A stretch of DNA of 33,260 nucleotides from Oscillospiraceae bacterium (GTDB lineage Bacteria > Bacillota > Clostridia > Oscillospirales > Acutalibacteraceae): positions 1 through 33,260 of the forward strand of contig JAIRPV010000037.1 in assembly GCA_031256825.1 (NCBI GenBank). The letters are read 5' to 3'. The notes beneath the pieces were generated by a model. It was not told where the DNA came from, did no database searches, and worked only from the letters and a program-made list of their open reading frames with translations. Made by a program: the position numbers and the translations under genes. Shown here in pieces: positions 7,185 through 15,549 of this stretch. The stretch's first letter is position 1. Each line of letters starts with the position of its first letter.

Positions 7185-10058
7185 TTAGCGGAAGATTTCC
7201 TTTGCCTTGCCAAGCAGTTCCTCGCAGCGCGCTTTCGCGGCTTCGAGCGGCGCGCCGGGGGCAAAGGCTTCGGCCGTGCAAACGTAGAGCTTGATTTTTG
7301 GCTCCGTGCCAGAGGGCCGCAGCACCAGCCAACTGCCGTCGGCCAGGAACAGCTTTACCACATCGGACATGGGCAGGGCAATGGGCGTTGTTTCGCCCGT
7401 GCGCAGATCGCGCCGCTCGCGGGCAAGGTAGTCTTCCACGGCAACCATGCGCTCGCCCGGCAGCAGGGCCGCGGCGTCCCTGCGCAGTTCGGCCATCCAT
7501 CCGGCAATCTGCGCCAAACCCTCCGCGCCTTTTGCTTCGTGGTTGTATAGTTCCTCCGCTACAGGGCCATAGGTTTCGTATAGCGCTTGCAGCGCCTGCC
7601 AGAGCGTCATCTTTTTTTCTTCTTTATACCAAAGGGCCATTTCGGCAACAAGCGCGGCGCTGATCACAGCGTCTTTGTCGCGGCAAACATCGCCCGCAAG
7701 ATACCCGTAGCTCTCTTCGAATCCAAAGATAAAACTGTGTTCCCCGCTGGCCTTCCATTGATCCATGCGCTCGCCGATATACTTGAAGCCTGTCAGAACC
7801 AGATCGGCCGTTACCCCGTTTTGTTTGCAGATGCGTTCGGCCAGGGTGCTGGTGACAATGGTCGTCACAATGGCCGGGCGCGGCGGCAGGCCGCCAAGCT
7901 CTTTTTGGGCGCGGATCAGATAGTCGCACAGCAGCGCGCCGGTCTGGTTGCCGCTGAGCACCACGTATCCGCCGCTTTCATCCTGCGCGAGCACGCCAAT
8001 GCGGTCGGCGTCGGGATCCGTGGCAAAGATCACGTCGGGCCGCAGCGTCCGCGCCAATTCCATCGCCGGCGCAAAGGCCTCGCGCTCCTCGGGGTTGGGC
8101 TTTTTTACGGTCGGGAAAGAGCCGGCCGCGTCTTGCCCCGCCTGCGAAGGCACAACCGTAACATCGCTGAACCCCGCCCGCGCCAGCAATTGCGTCACAG
8201 GAATCAGCCCCGTGCCGTGCAGCGGCGAATAGAGCAACTTCAACGCCCCGCCGCGCTCTTTGGTCCATTCCCGCCGCGGCAGCCAAGCTTCCGTCGCGGC
8301 ATAATATAGCTCGTCGAACGCCTCGTCCAGCAGGATTGTTTCGCCTGTCTCCCGCGTTTTGTCTCCCGTTTCCTGGAACACATCAAGGGCCTCGATTTCC
8401 GCCAGCACCTGCCCGGCGGCCTCGTCCGTCAGCTGCCCGCCGGTGGCGTTATAGACTTTATAGCCATTGTATTCCTTCGGGTTGTGGGAGGCGGTTATCA
8501 CAATGCCCGCGTGGCACTCGTATTGCCGCACGGCAAAGCTGAGCATGGGCGTCGGGCGCGGCCCGGCGGTGAGATAGACCAAAAAGCCGTTTTCCCGCAG
8601 CACATTGGCGCTGTGCTGGGCAAACTCCCTGGAGCAGCGCCGGGTATCGTAGGCAATGGCGGCTTTCAGCCGCTCCCCCGGGTACGCCTTCTTCAGATAA
8701 TTGGCCAAACCCTGTGTGGCGCGGCCCACCATATAATGATTCATGCGGTTGCTGCCCGCGCCGATTTCCGCGCGCAGGCCGCCCGTGCCGAAGGCCAGGC
8801 TGCGATAAAACGCGTCGGTGCGGCGTGGCCCGTCGCAGGCAAGGGCTTCCAGTTCCGCCCGCCAAAGGTCGCCTTGCGGCACATGCTCCAGCCAGCGCTC
8901 GTATTCCAGATAGGTCTCGTTGCGGCGGATCAAATCCATGCGCTGCCGCACACAGTCGGCGCTGCGGCCCGGATCGCGCGGGGTATGGAACGCGTAATCC
9001 AGCAGCAAATCGATGGTTGTTGTGGCAACATGCAAACGCGTGTCGCTGGAAGCGTAATAGATTGCCACTTCGTTTCGTTCATTGACCGCCGCGCCGTTGC
9101 TGAACACCACGTTCGAAACGTCGCCCAGGCGTTCGCCGCCCAGCGGCGCAAGAAAATAGCCGGAAGGTTCGGCTGTCACGCGCCAAGGCTCCGCCAAATC
9201 CGTGATGAATACATACAACACATAGCGCAAACCCGCCGCCGTGTTGCGCACGCCGTGGGCAATGTGCAGCCAGCCGCGCGGCGTTTCAATCGGCACGGCG
9301 CCCGCGCCGTTTTTGCTCTCTGTAATCTGGTGATACCGCCGGGGGCTGACCAGGCGCTCTTCTTCAATCGCCGCGTGTTCCATGTCGTCGCACAGCGCAA
9401 AACAAATGCCCCCGCCGCTTCCCGCCTGGATAAAGCCGTCCTGCGGCCTTGTCAGCAGGGCGTAGCGGCCGTCAACTTTTTTGGGGAACAGCACAACGTT
9501 GCGCTGCTGCGGCGAACGGGAAATCAGGTTCGGCAAGCGCTCCCATGTGATCAAATCGCGCGTGCGGGCAATTCCGCAGGCGGCCCGCGCCGCGCCAATC
9601 TCCGGGTCGTCGGGGTCTTTGCTTTCCGAGCAAAATAGGCCATAAATCCAGCCGTCCTCGTGCGCGGTCAGGCGCATGTCGTAAACATTCACTTCATCCG
9701 GTTCTGTGTCGGGCAGGGCAATCGGGCGCAAAAAGCGGAAGCCTTCGGTTGCGCGCCGGCTGGCAGCCAGCGCAAAAAAAGATTTGCGGTCGCTGCCTTC
9801 CACGCGCACGGCAAGATAGTATGTGGCATCCCGGTAGATCGCGCCGCTGTTGAAAACGGCGTTCACCCCAAGGCGCTCCAGGGCGTTGGGGTTGGCCGCC
9901 GGGTCGAAGTCAAACTTCCAGCCGGGCGGAATATGATCCCGGGTCAGCACCGGGTTTTCGTAGCGCTGATAAATGCCATTATATGGTCCCGCGGGGGCGT
10001 TCGGGCGGTCAACCAATGCTTGATAAGCGCGCAGCTGCGCGCGGATCTGCTCCTGCAT
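7185..10058 (-). CDS. Fused GH130 mannosylglucose phosphorylase and phosphosugar mutase
   Basis: One 957-residue ORF with two complete enzymes. Residues about 25-382 are a GH130 domain of the 4-O-beta-mannosyl-glucose phosphorylase type: [15 protein letters not shown] (33-47), FNSGAI (69-74), the proposed catalytic Asp D127 in [32 protein letters not shown] and YYASSDTR. Residues about 384-957 are an alpha-D-phosphohexomutase of the PgcA type: [11 protein letters not shown], the catalytic S524 in TASHNP, the metal site DPDADR (681-686), the sugar loop FGFEES (778-783) and the phosphate site RPSGTEP (914-920). All key residues of both are intact. The expected chemistry is mannosylglucose plus phosphate to mannose 1-phosphate plus glucose, then mannose 1-phosphate to mannose 6-phosphate. 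The start is ATG 10058, with GAGG 7 bases upstream. An internal ATG at 8939 (M374) could give free mutase. [12 protein letters not shown] insert lies at 562-572. Monocistronic, with its own promoter and terminator. Confidence 0.9.
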   Translation of the reverse strand: MQEQIRAQLRAYQALVDRPNAPAGPYNGIYQRYENPVLTRDHIPPGWKFDFDPAANPNALERLGVNAVFNSGAIYRDATYYLAVRVEGSDRKSFFALAASRRATEGFRFLRPIALPDTEPDEVNVYDMRLTAHEDGWIYGLFCSESKDPDDPEIGAARAACGIARTRDLITWERLPNLISRSPQQRNVVLFPKKVDGRYALLTRPQDGFIQAGSGGGICFALCDDMEHAAIEEERLVSPRRYHQITESKNGAGAVPIETPRGWLHIAHGVRNTAAGLRYVLYVFITDLAEPWRVTAEPSGYFLAPLGGERLGDVSNVVFSNGAAVNERNEVAIYYASSDTRLHVATTTIDLLLDYAFHTPRDPGRSADCVRQRMDLIRRNETYLEYERWLEHVPQGDLWRAELEALACDGPRRTDAFYRSLAFGTGGLRAEIGAGSNRMNHYMVGRATQGLANYLKKAYPGERLKAAIAYDTRRCSREFAQHSANVLRENGFLVYLTAGPRPTPMLSFAVRQYECHAGIVITASHNPKEYNGYKVYNATGGQLTDEAAGQVLAEIEALDVFQETGDKTRETGETILLDEAFDELYYAATEAWLPRREWTKERGGALKLLYSPLHGTGLIPVTQLLARAGFSDVTVVPSQAGQDAAGSFPTVKKPNPEEREAFAPAMELARTLRPDVIFATDPDADRIGVLAQDESGGYVVLSGNQTGALLCDYLIRAQKELGGLPPRPAIVTTIVTSTLAERICKQNGVTADLVLTGFKYIGERMDQWKASGEHSFIFGFEESYGYLAGDVCRDKDAVISAALVAEMALWYKEEKKMTLWQALQALYETYGPVAEELYNHEAKGAEGLAQIAGWMAELRRDAAALLPGERMVAVEDYLARERRDLRTGETTPIALPMSDVVKLFLADGSWLVLRPSGTEPKIKLYVCTAEAFAPGAPLEAAKARCEELLGKAKEIFR
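8344..8376 (-). repeat. In-frame QETG/RETG repeat in the mutase domain
   Basis: On the minus strand GGGAGACA occurs twice, 14 bases apart (8367-8360 and 8353-8346), exactly two 7-base periods, preceded by CCAGGAAAC. It encodes [12 protein letters not shown] in a variable loop of the mutase domain. It matches the purine-rich heptamer family seen in topB at 1602-1661. Confidence 0.65.
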
Positions 10059-10092
10059 GAAAATACCTCGCTGTTTCTCTTTCTCTCCTCCT

Positions 10093-10121
10093 ATTTTAAC
10101 ACAGCCAAGAGAAAAAAGCAA
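10093..10121 (-). promoter_or_regulatory. Promoter of the GH130-mutase gene
   Basis: On the minus strand TTGCTT (10121-10116), 17 bases, TAAAAT (10098-10093). It has the same hexamers and spacing as the GH5 promoter. The predicted 5' leader is about 28 bases. Confidence 0.7.
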
Positions 10122-10178
10122 GAATTTTATTTTTTTCTTCCCCTATTATTCTTCCCCGGGAAAACTTACAGTTTTGGC

Positions 10179-10207
10179 TTGCAATTTGCCCGGCTTTGTG
10201 GTATGAT
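10179..10207 (+). promoter_or_regulatory. Promoter of whiA-hisDCB
   Basis: TTGCAA (10179-10184), 17 bases, TATGAT (10202-10207), with TTGTGG directly before the -10. It is divergent from the GH130-mutase promoter in a 199-base intergenic region. Confidence 0.75.
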
Positions 10208-10257
10208 AGAGAACAGGATCAACACCGGATTAGATTTTTTTAACGCAGGTAACCGCT

Positions 10258-11148
10258 ATGAGCTTTTCCGCCGGAGTAAAAACCGAGCTGCTGCGCGCGG
10301 GCGCGGAGCAGGAACTTTGCTGCGCTGAGGCGCAGCTCTATGGCACGTTGCTGTTCGGGCGCGATTTCAGCAGCCGCAGCATGAGCTTGCGCACGGAAAG
10401 CCGGGCGCTGGCCGACTATGTTTGCGCGCAGCTGCACGAAATTGAGCTGGCTTCGGCGCAGCTGCGGCAGGCCGGGCGCAAGTGGGAAGTCGTTGTGCGG
10501 CCAGAAGACCGCCTGCGGGTGCTCGAACGCTTTGGGCACGGCCAAAACGAAGTCTCTCTCCACATTGCAACAGAAAACTTTGCCTGCGAAAACTGCCGCG
10601 CGGCCTTTTTGCGCGGGGCCTTCCTTGCCTGCGCGGCGGTCACCGCCCCGGAGCGCCAATATCACCTGGAATTTGCCGCGGGCTACAAACGGCTCGCCAG
10701 GGAACTTTGCGGTATCCTCGAAGAGGTGGGGCTGCCCACGCCAAAGCTGTGCCAGCGCAACGGCGTTTGGCTCGCCTATTATAAGGATAGCGCCCAGATT
10801 GAAGACGCCCTCGCCCTGCTCGGCGCGCAGCTGGCCATGCTGGATCTGGTTACCGTCAAAATCGAAAAGGACATGCGCAACAACGTCAACCGCATCGTCA
10901 ATTTTGAGGTGGCCAACGTCGGGCGCACATCCGCTGCGGCGGCCGCGCAATTGCTGGCCATCCAGCGCCTGCGCCAGCGGCAGGGCCTGGATTCCCTGCC
11001 CCCGTCCCTGCGCGAAGCGGCTCTGCTGCGGGAAGAAAACCCCGAAGCTTCGCTCCAGGAGCTAAGTGAATTATCTTCCCACTCTATGACGCGTTCCGGT
11101 ATCAATCACCGGCTGAAACGGCTCATCGCGCTTTCGGAAGCCGAATAA
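10258..11148 (+). CDS. whiA: WhiA, sporulation/cell-division DNA-binding protein
   Basis: 296 residues, slightly short for the family. The N-terminal homing-endonuclease-like (LAGLIDADG-derived) domain includes FLRGAFLACAAVT near 118-130 and YHLEFAAGY. The C-terminal helix-turn-helix follows NRIVNFEVANVGRT (about 214-227), the typical WhiA signature (N-R-x-V-N-x-E-x-A-N). WhiA binds DNA and influences division and sporulation in Gram-positive bacteria. It normally sits with rapZ/yvcJ and mgfK/yvcK; here those are missing and histidine genes follow after 15 bases, so the neighbourhood is rearranged. The ATG at 10258 has only a weak site (CAGG) upstream. Confidence 0.93.
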   Translation: MSFSAGVKTELLRAGAEQELCCAEAQLYGTLLFGRDFSSRSMSLRTESRALADYVCAQLHEIELASAQLRQAGRKWEVVVRPEDRLRVLERFGHGQNEVSLHIATENFACENCRAAFLRGAFLACAAVTAPERQYHLEFAAGYKRLARELCGILEEVGLPTPKLCQRNGVWLAYYKDSAQIEDALALLGAQLAMLDLVTVKIEKDMRNNVNRIVNFEVANVGRTSAAAAAQLLAIQRLRQRQGLDSLPPSLREAALLREENPEASLQELSELSSHSMTRSGINHRLKRLIALSEAE

Positions 11149-11163
11149 GAAAAGGAGACAACG

Positions 11164-12507
11164 ATGATACCTGTCACAATTTGCAATGGCGCCGACGAAA
11201 TAACACGCTTGGCCCAGCTGAAGGCCCGCGGCGGCGAGATAGACGCGCGGGTAACTTCCATGGTGTCCGAAATTATCGCGGCAGTGCGCGAAAAAGGCGA
11301 CGCGGCGGTGCGCGGCTTCACGCATTATTTCGATGTGGAAGCCCGGCGGGATACCCTGCGTGTTGTGGATGAAGTGCGGGCAAGCCATGCCTTTGATCAG
11401 GGCGAAAGCTGCGAAATCCCCCGCGCGCGGCTGGAAGAATCCCTGAAAACATGCAGCCCCGATTTCCTTTGCGCTCTGCGGCAATCCGCTGAAAATATCC
11501 GCGAGTTCCACGCCCGGCAGCTGCGGCAAAGCTTCTTTTTCGCCCGCGAAGACGGCGTGATGCTGGGTCAGCGCTTTCGCCCGCTGCACCGCGTGGGCGT
11601 CTATGTGCCCGGCGGCACGGCCCCGCTGCCCTCTTCGGTGCTGATGAATGTCATCCCGGCCAAGGTGGCGGGCGTGAAAGAAATCATCATGGCCACGCCG
11701 GAACAGGCGGGCGGCGGCGCAAACGAACAGATTTTGGCGGCCGCAGCCGTTGCCGGCGTGGATCGGGTCTTCCTGGTTGGCGGCGCGCAGGCCATAGCGG
11801 CGCTGGCGTTCGGCACCGCAACCATCCCAAAAACCGACAAAATTACCGGCCCCGGGAATATTTTTGTGGCGGCGGCAAAAAAGCTGCTCTATGGCGTGGT
11901 GGATATCGACATGATTGCTGGCCCGAGCGAAATTCTGGTCATCGCCGACGACAGCGCAAACCCCGCCTGGCTGGCCGCCGATCTGTTATCCCAGGCGGAA
12001 CACGACAGGCTTGCCAGCGCGATACTGATTTGCACCAGCAAAGCAACAGCGGAACAGACCGTTGCCGCGCTGGAGCGGCAGCTCGAGAAATTGCCCCGGC
12101 GGCAGATTGCCGAAGAGGCGCTGCGCCAGTTCGGGGCCGTTTTCGTTTGCGAAAGCGTTGCGCGCGCAATGGAACTGGCCAACGAATTTGCGCCGGAGCA
12201 CCTGGAACTTTGCGTGCGGAACCCCATGGATTGGCTGGGCGCGGCAAACAACGCGGGTTCGGTTTTCCTCGGGCACTGGACGCCGGAATCGGTGGGCGAT
12301 TATTTTGCCGGACCCAACCATGTGTTGCCAACCGGGGGCACGCCGCGTTTTTTCTCGCCGCTTTCAGTGGATGATTTTGTCAAAAAAGTGCAATTTATCT
12401 ACTACACCGAATCAGCGCTGCGAAGCGCTGCGGGAAGTATTGTCACGCTCGCGGAGGCGGAAGGCCTCGCAGGGCACGCAAACGCGGCGCGCATTCGCGT
12501 TCAATAG
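11164..12507 (+). CDS. hisD: Histidinol dehydrogenase
   Basis: 447 residues, normal length. It catalyses the last two oxidations of histidine synthesis, L-histidinol to L-histidine, with NAD and zinc. Visible motifs are VYVPGGTAPLPS (147-158), KITGPGN (226-232), IAGPSE (251-256), the zinc-site SQAEHD (276-281), the catalytic pair E345-H346 in FAPEHLEL and a C-terminal GHANAARIR. AAAGGAG precedes the ATG. It is co-directional with whiA (15-base gap) and hisC (18-base gap), so it is probably read from the whiA promoter. Confidence 0.96.
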   Translation: MIPVTICNGADEITRLAQLKARGGEIDARVTSMVSEIIAAVREKGDAAVRGFTHYFDVEARRDTLRVVDEVRASHAFDQGESCEIPRARLEESLKTCSPDFLCALRQSAENIREFHARQLRQSFFFAREDGVMLGQRFRPLHRVGVYVPGGTAPLPSSVLMNVIPAKVAGVKEIIMATPEQAGGGANEQILAAAAVAGVDRVFLVGGAQAIAALAFGTATIPKTDKITGPGNIFVAAAKKLLYGVVDIDMIAGPSEILVIADDSANPAWLAADLLSQAEHDRLASAILICTSKATAEQTVAALERQLEKLPRRQIAEEALRQFGAVFVCESVARAMELANEFAPEHLELCVRNPMDWLGAANNAGSVFLGHWTPESVGDYFAGPNHVLPTGGTPRFFSPLSVDDFVKKVQFIYYTESALRSAAGSIVTLAEAEGLAGHANAARIRVQ

Positions 12508-12525
12508 ACAGAACAGGAGACCGCT

Positions 12526-13572
12526 ATGTCGTTCATTCTCAACGAAAAAATCCGGAACCTGGCGCCATACGACCCGATTAGCGGGGATTATCCCATCCGG
12601 CTGGATGCAAACGAAAGTTTTTTGCCCGTTGAACCGCAAGAGCGCGAGGCGATCGTGCGGGCCGCGCAGGAGATTGACCTGCGGCGGTACCCCGATCACG
12701 AGGCGCGCACGCTTTGCCAGGCCGCCGCTGCGTTTTACGGAACAAAACCGAAGCTGTTGACCGCCTGGAACGGCACAGATGAAGCGATTTTGCTGCTGTG
12801 CACCGCTTTTTTGGGGAAAGACGCCACGCTGTTGTGCTACGAAGTTGACTTTTCAATGTATCGTTTTTATGCATATCTTTCCGGTGCATCGATTGTTTCG
12901 CTGCCAAAACGAGACGATTTTTCGATTGATATCGACGCCGCCGTCGCCGCTTTGCAGCAATATCGGCCGCAAATGTTTTTGTTTTCTAACCCTTGCAACC
13001 CAACAAGTCTCATTCTTTCGCGCAGCGAAGTGCGCAAAATCGCACGCGCGGCGGAAGAAACTGGCACATTATTGGTACTTGACGAGGCCTATATGGATTT
13101 TTGCGCGGAATCTTTGCTGGATGAAGTAGAAAATTATACCAATTTGGTACTGCTGCGCACCTGCTCCAAAGCGCCGGGGTTGGCGGGGCTGCGGCTGGGC
13201 TTCACCTGCGCCAACGAGAGTATCACGACAGCGCTGCGCTCTGTAAAATCCCCCTACAACGTAGGCGCGCTCACGCAGGCCGTGGGCACGGCGCTCCTTT
13301 CGCAGCCGCAGCGAATCGAAGCGGGAATCGCGGAAATCAGGGGAAATATGGATCACTTAACGCAAGAATTGCGGGCACTCGGGTTCCGTGTGATCGGCAG
13401 TTCGGCAAATTTTGCGTTTATTCGCGGAATTGCGGGCGCGTTCGACAGCTTGAAAGCCCGTGGGATTATCGTGCGCCGCTTCGGAGAACATCTGCGCATT
13501 ACCACTGGAAATCGCGACGAAAACCGGGCGTTGCTGGCCGCATTAGATGATTGGCGAAACGAAACCGCATAA
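12526..13572 (+). CDS. hisC: Histidinol-phosphate aminotransferase
   Basis: 348 residues, fold-type I PLP aminotransferase of histidine synthesis. It transfers an amino group from glutamate to imidazole-acetol phosphate. Motifs: LDANES at the N-terminus (26-31), SNPCNPT (154-160), DEAYMDF (186-192), the PLP lysine K215 in CSKAPGLAGLRLG and a C-terminal RRFGEHLRITTG with the substrate Arg. CAGGAG precedes the ATG. From about the middle of this gene to the DUF6514-like gene the GC content visibly falls compared with hisD. Confidence 0.95.
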   Translation: MSFILNEKIRNLAPYDPISGDYPIRLDANESFLPVEPQEREAIVRAAQEIDLRRYPDHEARTLCQAAAAFYGTKPKLLTAWNGTDEAILLLCTAFLGKDATLLCYEVDFSMYRFYAYLSGASIVSLPKRDDFSIDIDAAVAALQQYRPQMFLFSNPCNPTSLILSRSEVRKIARAAEETGTLLVLDEAYMDFCAESLLDEVENYTNLVLLRTCSKAPGLAGLRLGFTCANESITTALRSVKSPYNVGALTQAVGTALLSQPQRIEAGIAEIRGNMDHLTQELRALGFRVIGSSANFAFIRGIAGAFDSLKARGIIVRRFGEHLRITTGNRDENRALLAALDDWRNETA

Positions 13573-13621
13573 ATCCGCAAGATCTGATATTTTTGTGCTA
13601 AATTGAGAAAGGAAAAGCAAG

Positions 13622-14194
13622 ATGAGATGTGTCACAATTGAGCGAAAAACCAAGGAAACTGACGTGCGTGCCCAGCTGAACTTGGACGGCGGCGAGACAA
13701 AAATTCAAACAGGCGTCGGTTTTTTCGACCATATGCTGACCGCTTTCGCGTTTCACAGCGGAATGGGACTTTCCCTCACATGCCAGGGCGATTTGGATGT
13801 GGACGCACACCACTCGGTGGAAGATTGCGGCATCGTGCTGGGGCAGGCCTTGGCACGGGCGTTGGGCGAAAAAAGCGGTATTGCGCGCTTTGGCGCCGCG
13901 TTGGTGCCCATGGATGAGGCGCTGGCGCGGGCCGTTGCGGACGTCAGCGGGCGGCCATATCTGGCGTTTTTTGCACGGTTTTCGCAGGAAAAAACAGGGG
14001 ATTTTGATTTGTGCCTTTGTGAAGAATTTTTCCGTGCGCTGGCCACAAACGCTGGGGTTACGCTGCATTTGCAGCTGCTTTATGGGGAAAACAGTCACCA
14101 TGAGGCCGAGGCCCTATTCAAGGCCGCAGCGCGGGCGCTGCGCGAAGCGATTGCGCCGCAGCAAGGGGTGCGTTCTACAAAGGGGATTCTCTAA
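13622..14194 (+). CDS. hisB: Imidazoleglycerol-phosphate dehydratase
   Basis: 190 residues, monofunctional HisB as in most bacteria outside the enterics. It dehydrates imidazole-glycerol phosphate to imidazole-acetol phosphate using Mn. The two metal-binding repeats are visible: FFDHMLTAFAFHSG (34-47) with DAHHSVED (61-68), and SHHEAEALFKA near residue 160. AAAGGA lies before the ATG. It follows hisC by 49 bases. After it comes a 225-base region with inverted repeats and a fresh promoter for hisA. Confidence 0.96.
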   Translation: MRCVTIERKTKETDVRAQLNLDGGETKIQTGVGFFDHMLTAFAFHSGMGLSLTCQGDLDVDAHHSVEDCGIVLGQALARALGEKSGIARFGAALVPMDEALARAVADVSGRPYLAFFARFSQEKTGDFDLCLCEEFFRALATNAGVTLHLQLLYGENSHHEAEALFKAAARALREAIAPQQGVRSTKGIL

Positions 14195-14196
14195 GT

Positions 14197-14277
14197 TTCT
14201 ATGCAAATCTCATAGAACAAACCAGCTTTTATGCCGCTTATTTGTTCGTTCCTACAAATCTCAAAAATTTGTTCTAT
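14197..14277 (+). other. Mutually exclusive inverted repeats after hisB
   Basis: TTCTATG (14197-14203) pairs with CATAGAA (14211-14217) to make a 7-base hairpin. The overlapping ATAGAACAAA (14212-14221) can instead pair over 10 bases with TTTGTTCTAT (14268-14277), or over 7 bases with TTTGTTC (14241-14247). The alternatives exclude each other, like an attenuator for readthrough from hisB, or they form part of an operator upstream of the hisA promoter. No clear T-run terminator. Confidence 0.45.
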
Positions 14278-14282
14278 TTTGC

Positions 14283-14311
14283 TTGACAAAGGCAGCGGAC
14301 TCTGCTACAAT
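14283..14311 (+). promoter_or_regulatory. hisA promoter
   Basis: A perfect TTGACA (14283-14288), 17 bases, TACAAT (14306-14311). It gives hisA its own transcript with a leader of about 100 bases. Confidence 0.85.
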
Positions 14312-14371
14312 AGATACAGAACATACGAGCCGCCAGGCCTTGACATAGATACAACCGAATAGCTCTGAAAC

Positions 14372-14389
14372 AGCGTCTGATCAGGCGCT
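14372..14389 (+). other. Hairpin in the hisA leader
   Basis: AGCGTCT and AGGCGCT pair over 7 bases (one G-U) around a GATC loop, 30 bases before the hisA ATG. T-rich sequence (TTTTGCTTTTT) lies 9-20 bases later, next to the ribosome site. It may be a weak regulatory hairpin or a symmetric protein site. No T-box motif was found. Confidence 0.4.
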
Positions 14390-14419
14390 TTAGGATGATT
14401 TTGCTTTTTGGAGGTTGCC

Positions 14420-15139
14420 ATGCTGATTTTTCCTGCCATCGACATTAAAAACGGGGAATGCGTGCGGTTGTATCGCGGTGATTTTGCTACGGCGCAACGC
14501 GTAGCGGAGGATTATTTGCAGACAGCGCTTTCGTTTGCGGAAGCTGGTTGCGCGTGGGTGCACATGGTTGATTTGGATGGTTCGCTCGCCGGACGGCGCA
14601 TAAATGCGGCAATTTTTGTGGAAACTGCGGCAAAAAGCGGGTTGAAAGTGGAGTTGGGCGGCGGCATCCGCTCTATGCAAGATATGTCGTATTACCTCGA
14701 ACGAGGGATTTCGCGTGTCATTTTGGGCTCCGCTGCGCTGCGCAACCCCGGTCTTGCCGCCGAAGCTGTGAAGGAATTCGGCACAGAGCATGTGGCGGTG
14801 GGGATTGACGCGAAAAATGGCATGGTTGCCACAGAAGGCTGGCTGGAGACCAGCAATATTCACTTTATTCAGTTGGCGCGGCAAATGGAATTGCTCGGGG
14901 TGCGCTATCTGATCTATACGGATATTGGTCGCGACGGAATGCTCAGCGGGCCAAATCTGGCGCATCTCACCGCTTTGCGCGACGCCGTGCAGTGCAATAT
15001 TACCGCCAGCGGCGGCGTCACTGACGTGAACGACATCCGAGCCTTGGCCGCATCGCAAATGTACGGCGCCATTTGCGGGCGCAGCATCTATGCCGGAACG
15101 CTTCAATTGCAAGAAGCGCTTGCCGCTGCAATCCGCTAA
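14420..15139 (+). CDS. hisA: ProFAR isomerase HisA
   Basis: 239 residues, (beta/alpha)8 isomerase of the fourth step of histidine synthesis. The family signature is complete: FPAIDIKNGECVRLYRGD at the N-terminus with the catalytic Asp, GGGIRS for phosphate binding, the second catalytic Asp in YTDIGRDGM, and a SGGV phosphate loop near the end. ATG 14420 was chosen because GGAGG lies 5 bases before it; a TTG four codons earlier overlaps the ribosome site. It has its own promoter. hisG, hisH, hisF and hisIE are not in the window, so the histidine genes are scattered. Confidence 0.95.
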   Translation: MLIFPAIDIKNGECVRLYRGDFATAQRVAEDYLQTALSFAEAGCAWVHMVDLDGSLAGRRINAAIFVETAAKSGLKVELGGGIRSMQDMSYYLERGISRVILGSAALRNPGLAAEAVKEFGTEHVAVGIDAKNGMVATEGWLETSNIHFIQLARQMELLGVRYLIYTDIGRDGMLSGPNLAHLTALRDAVQCNITASGGVTDVNDIRALAASQMYGAICGRSIYAGTLQLQEALAAAIR

Positions 15140-15148
15140 ATTCGACAA

Positions 15149-15203
15149 TTTTGTTGAGGATTGTCTCTATTTTGCCGATTTTGGGAAATTCTTGTCAACA
15201 AAA
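15149..15203. promoter_or_regulatory. 9-base inverted repeat upstream of the DUF6514-like gene
   Basis: TTTTGTTGA (15149-15157) and TCAACAAAA (15195-15203) are perfect inverted copies 37 bases apart. A second inverted pair, GACAAT/ATTGTC (15144-15149, 15160-15165), overlaps the left arm. They lie between the hisA stop and the next promoter. They could be a long AT-rich hairpin after hisA or a two-site operator. Confidence 0.4.
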
Positions 15204-15218
15204 TCAACCAAAGGTGTA

Positions 15219-15247
15219 TTGCAACTTATCGAAAAAAAGCGCATAAT
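15219..15247 (+). promoter_or_regulatory. Promoter of the DUF6514-like gene
   Basis: TTGCAA (15219-15224), 17 bases, CATAAT (15242-15247). It lies 48 bases before the start codon. Confidence 0.65.
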
Positions 15248-15294
15248 AGTAGAGAGGAAGGGATTCGAACAAAAGGTGGATTGAGGTGTTGGTT

Positions 15295-15549
15295 ATGACG
15301 AAACAACGGTTGCAGTACATATGCACAGGAGGGATGGTGCCTGACGAAGAGGGCGGCATGCGCAAAACATGGTGCTTTCAAGTGTTTCGTTTGGGCGAAC
15401 AGCGGTCAGAATTGCTTTATACCGTAAACGACATATGCAGCAGCGAAGAAGAAGCGCATGCACTGGAGCGCCTGTTTGAACAAAATCAGGTTGCGGCCGT
15501 GCACGTGATGGATGTGTTGGATGACTGGCTGGACAGCCGATACGATTGA
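15295..15549 (+). CDS. Small DUF6514-like protein
   Basis: 84 residues. The layout resembles the small clostridial DUF6514 family: an N-terminal strand pair with FQVFRLGEQ, then VNDICSSEEEAHALERLFEQNQ, then a C-terminal VHVMDVLDDWLD in which the last helix is acidic. The function of that family is unknown; members are cytoplasmic and often stand alone. ATG 15295 follows GAGGTG by 6 bases; a GTG at 15286 is an alternative. It has its own promoter. Its stop codon directly abuts the feoB stop on the other strand, with no spacer and no terminator. Confidence 0.65.
   Translation: MTKQRLQYICTGGMVPDEEGGMRKTWCFQVFRLGEQRSELLYTVNDICSSEEEAHALERLFEQNQVAAVHVMDVLDDWLDSRYD

Noticed and set aside
14318-14419. 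T-box or other known riboswitch in the hisA leader
   Set aside because: No T-box consensus or specifier-loop layout was found; only a short hairpin is visible.
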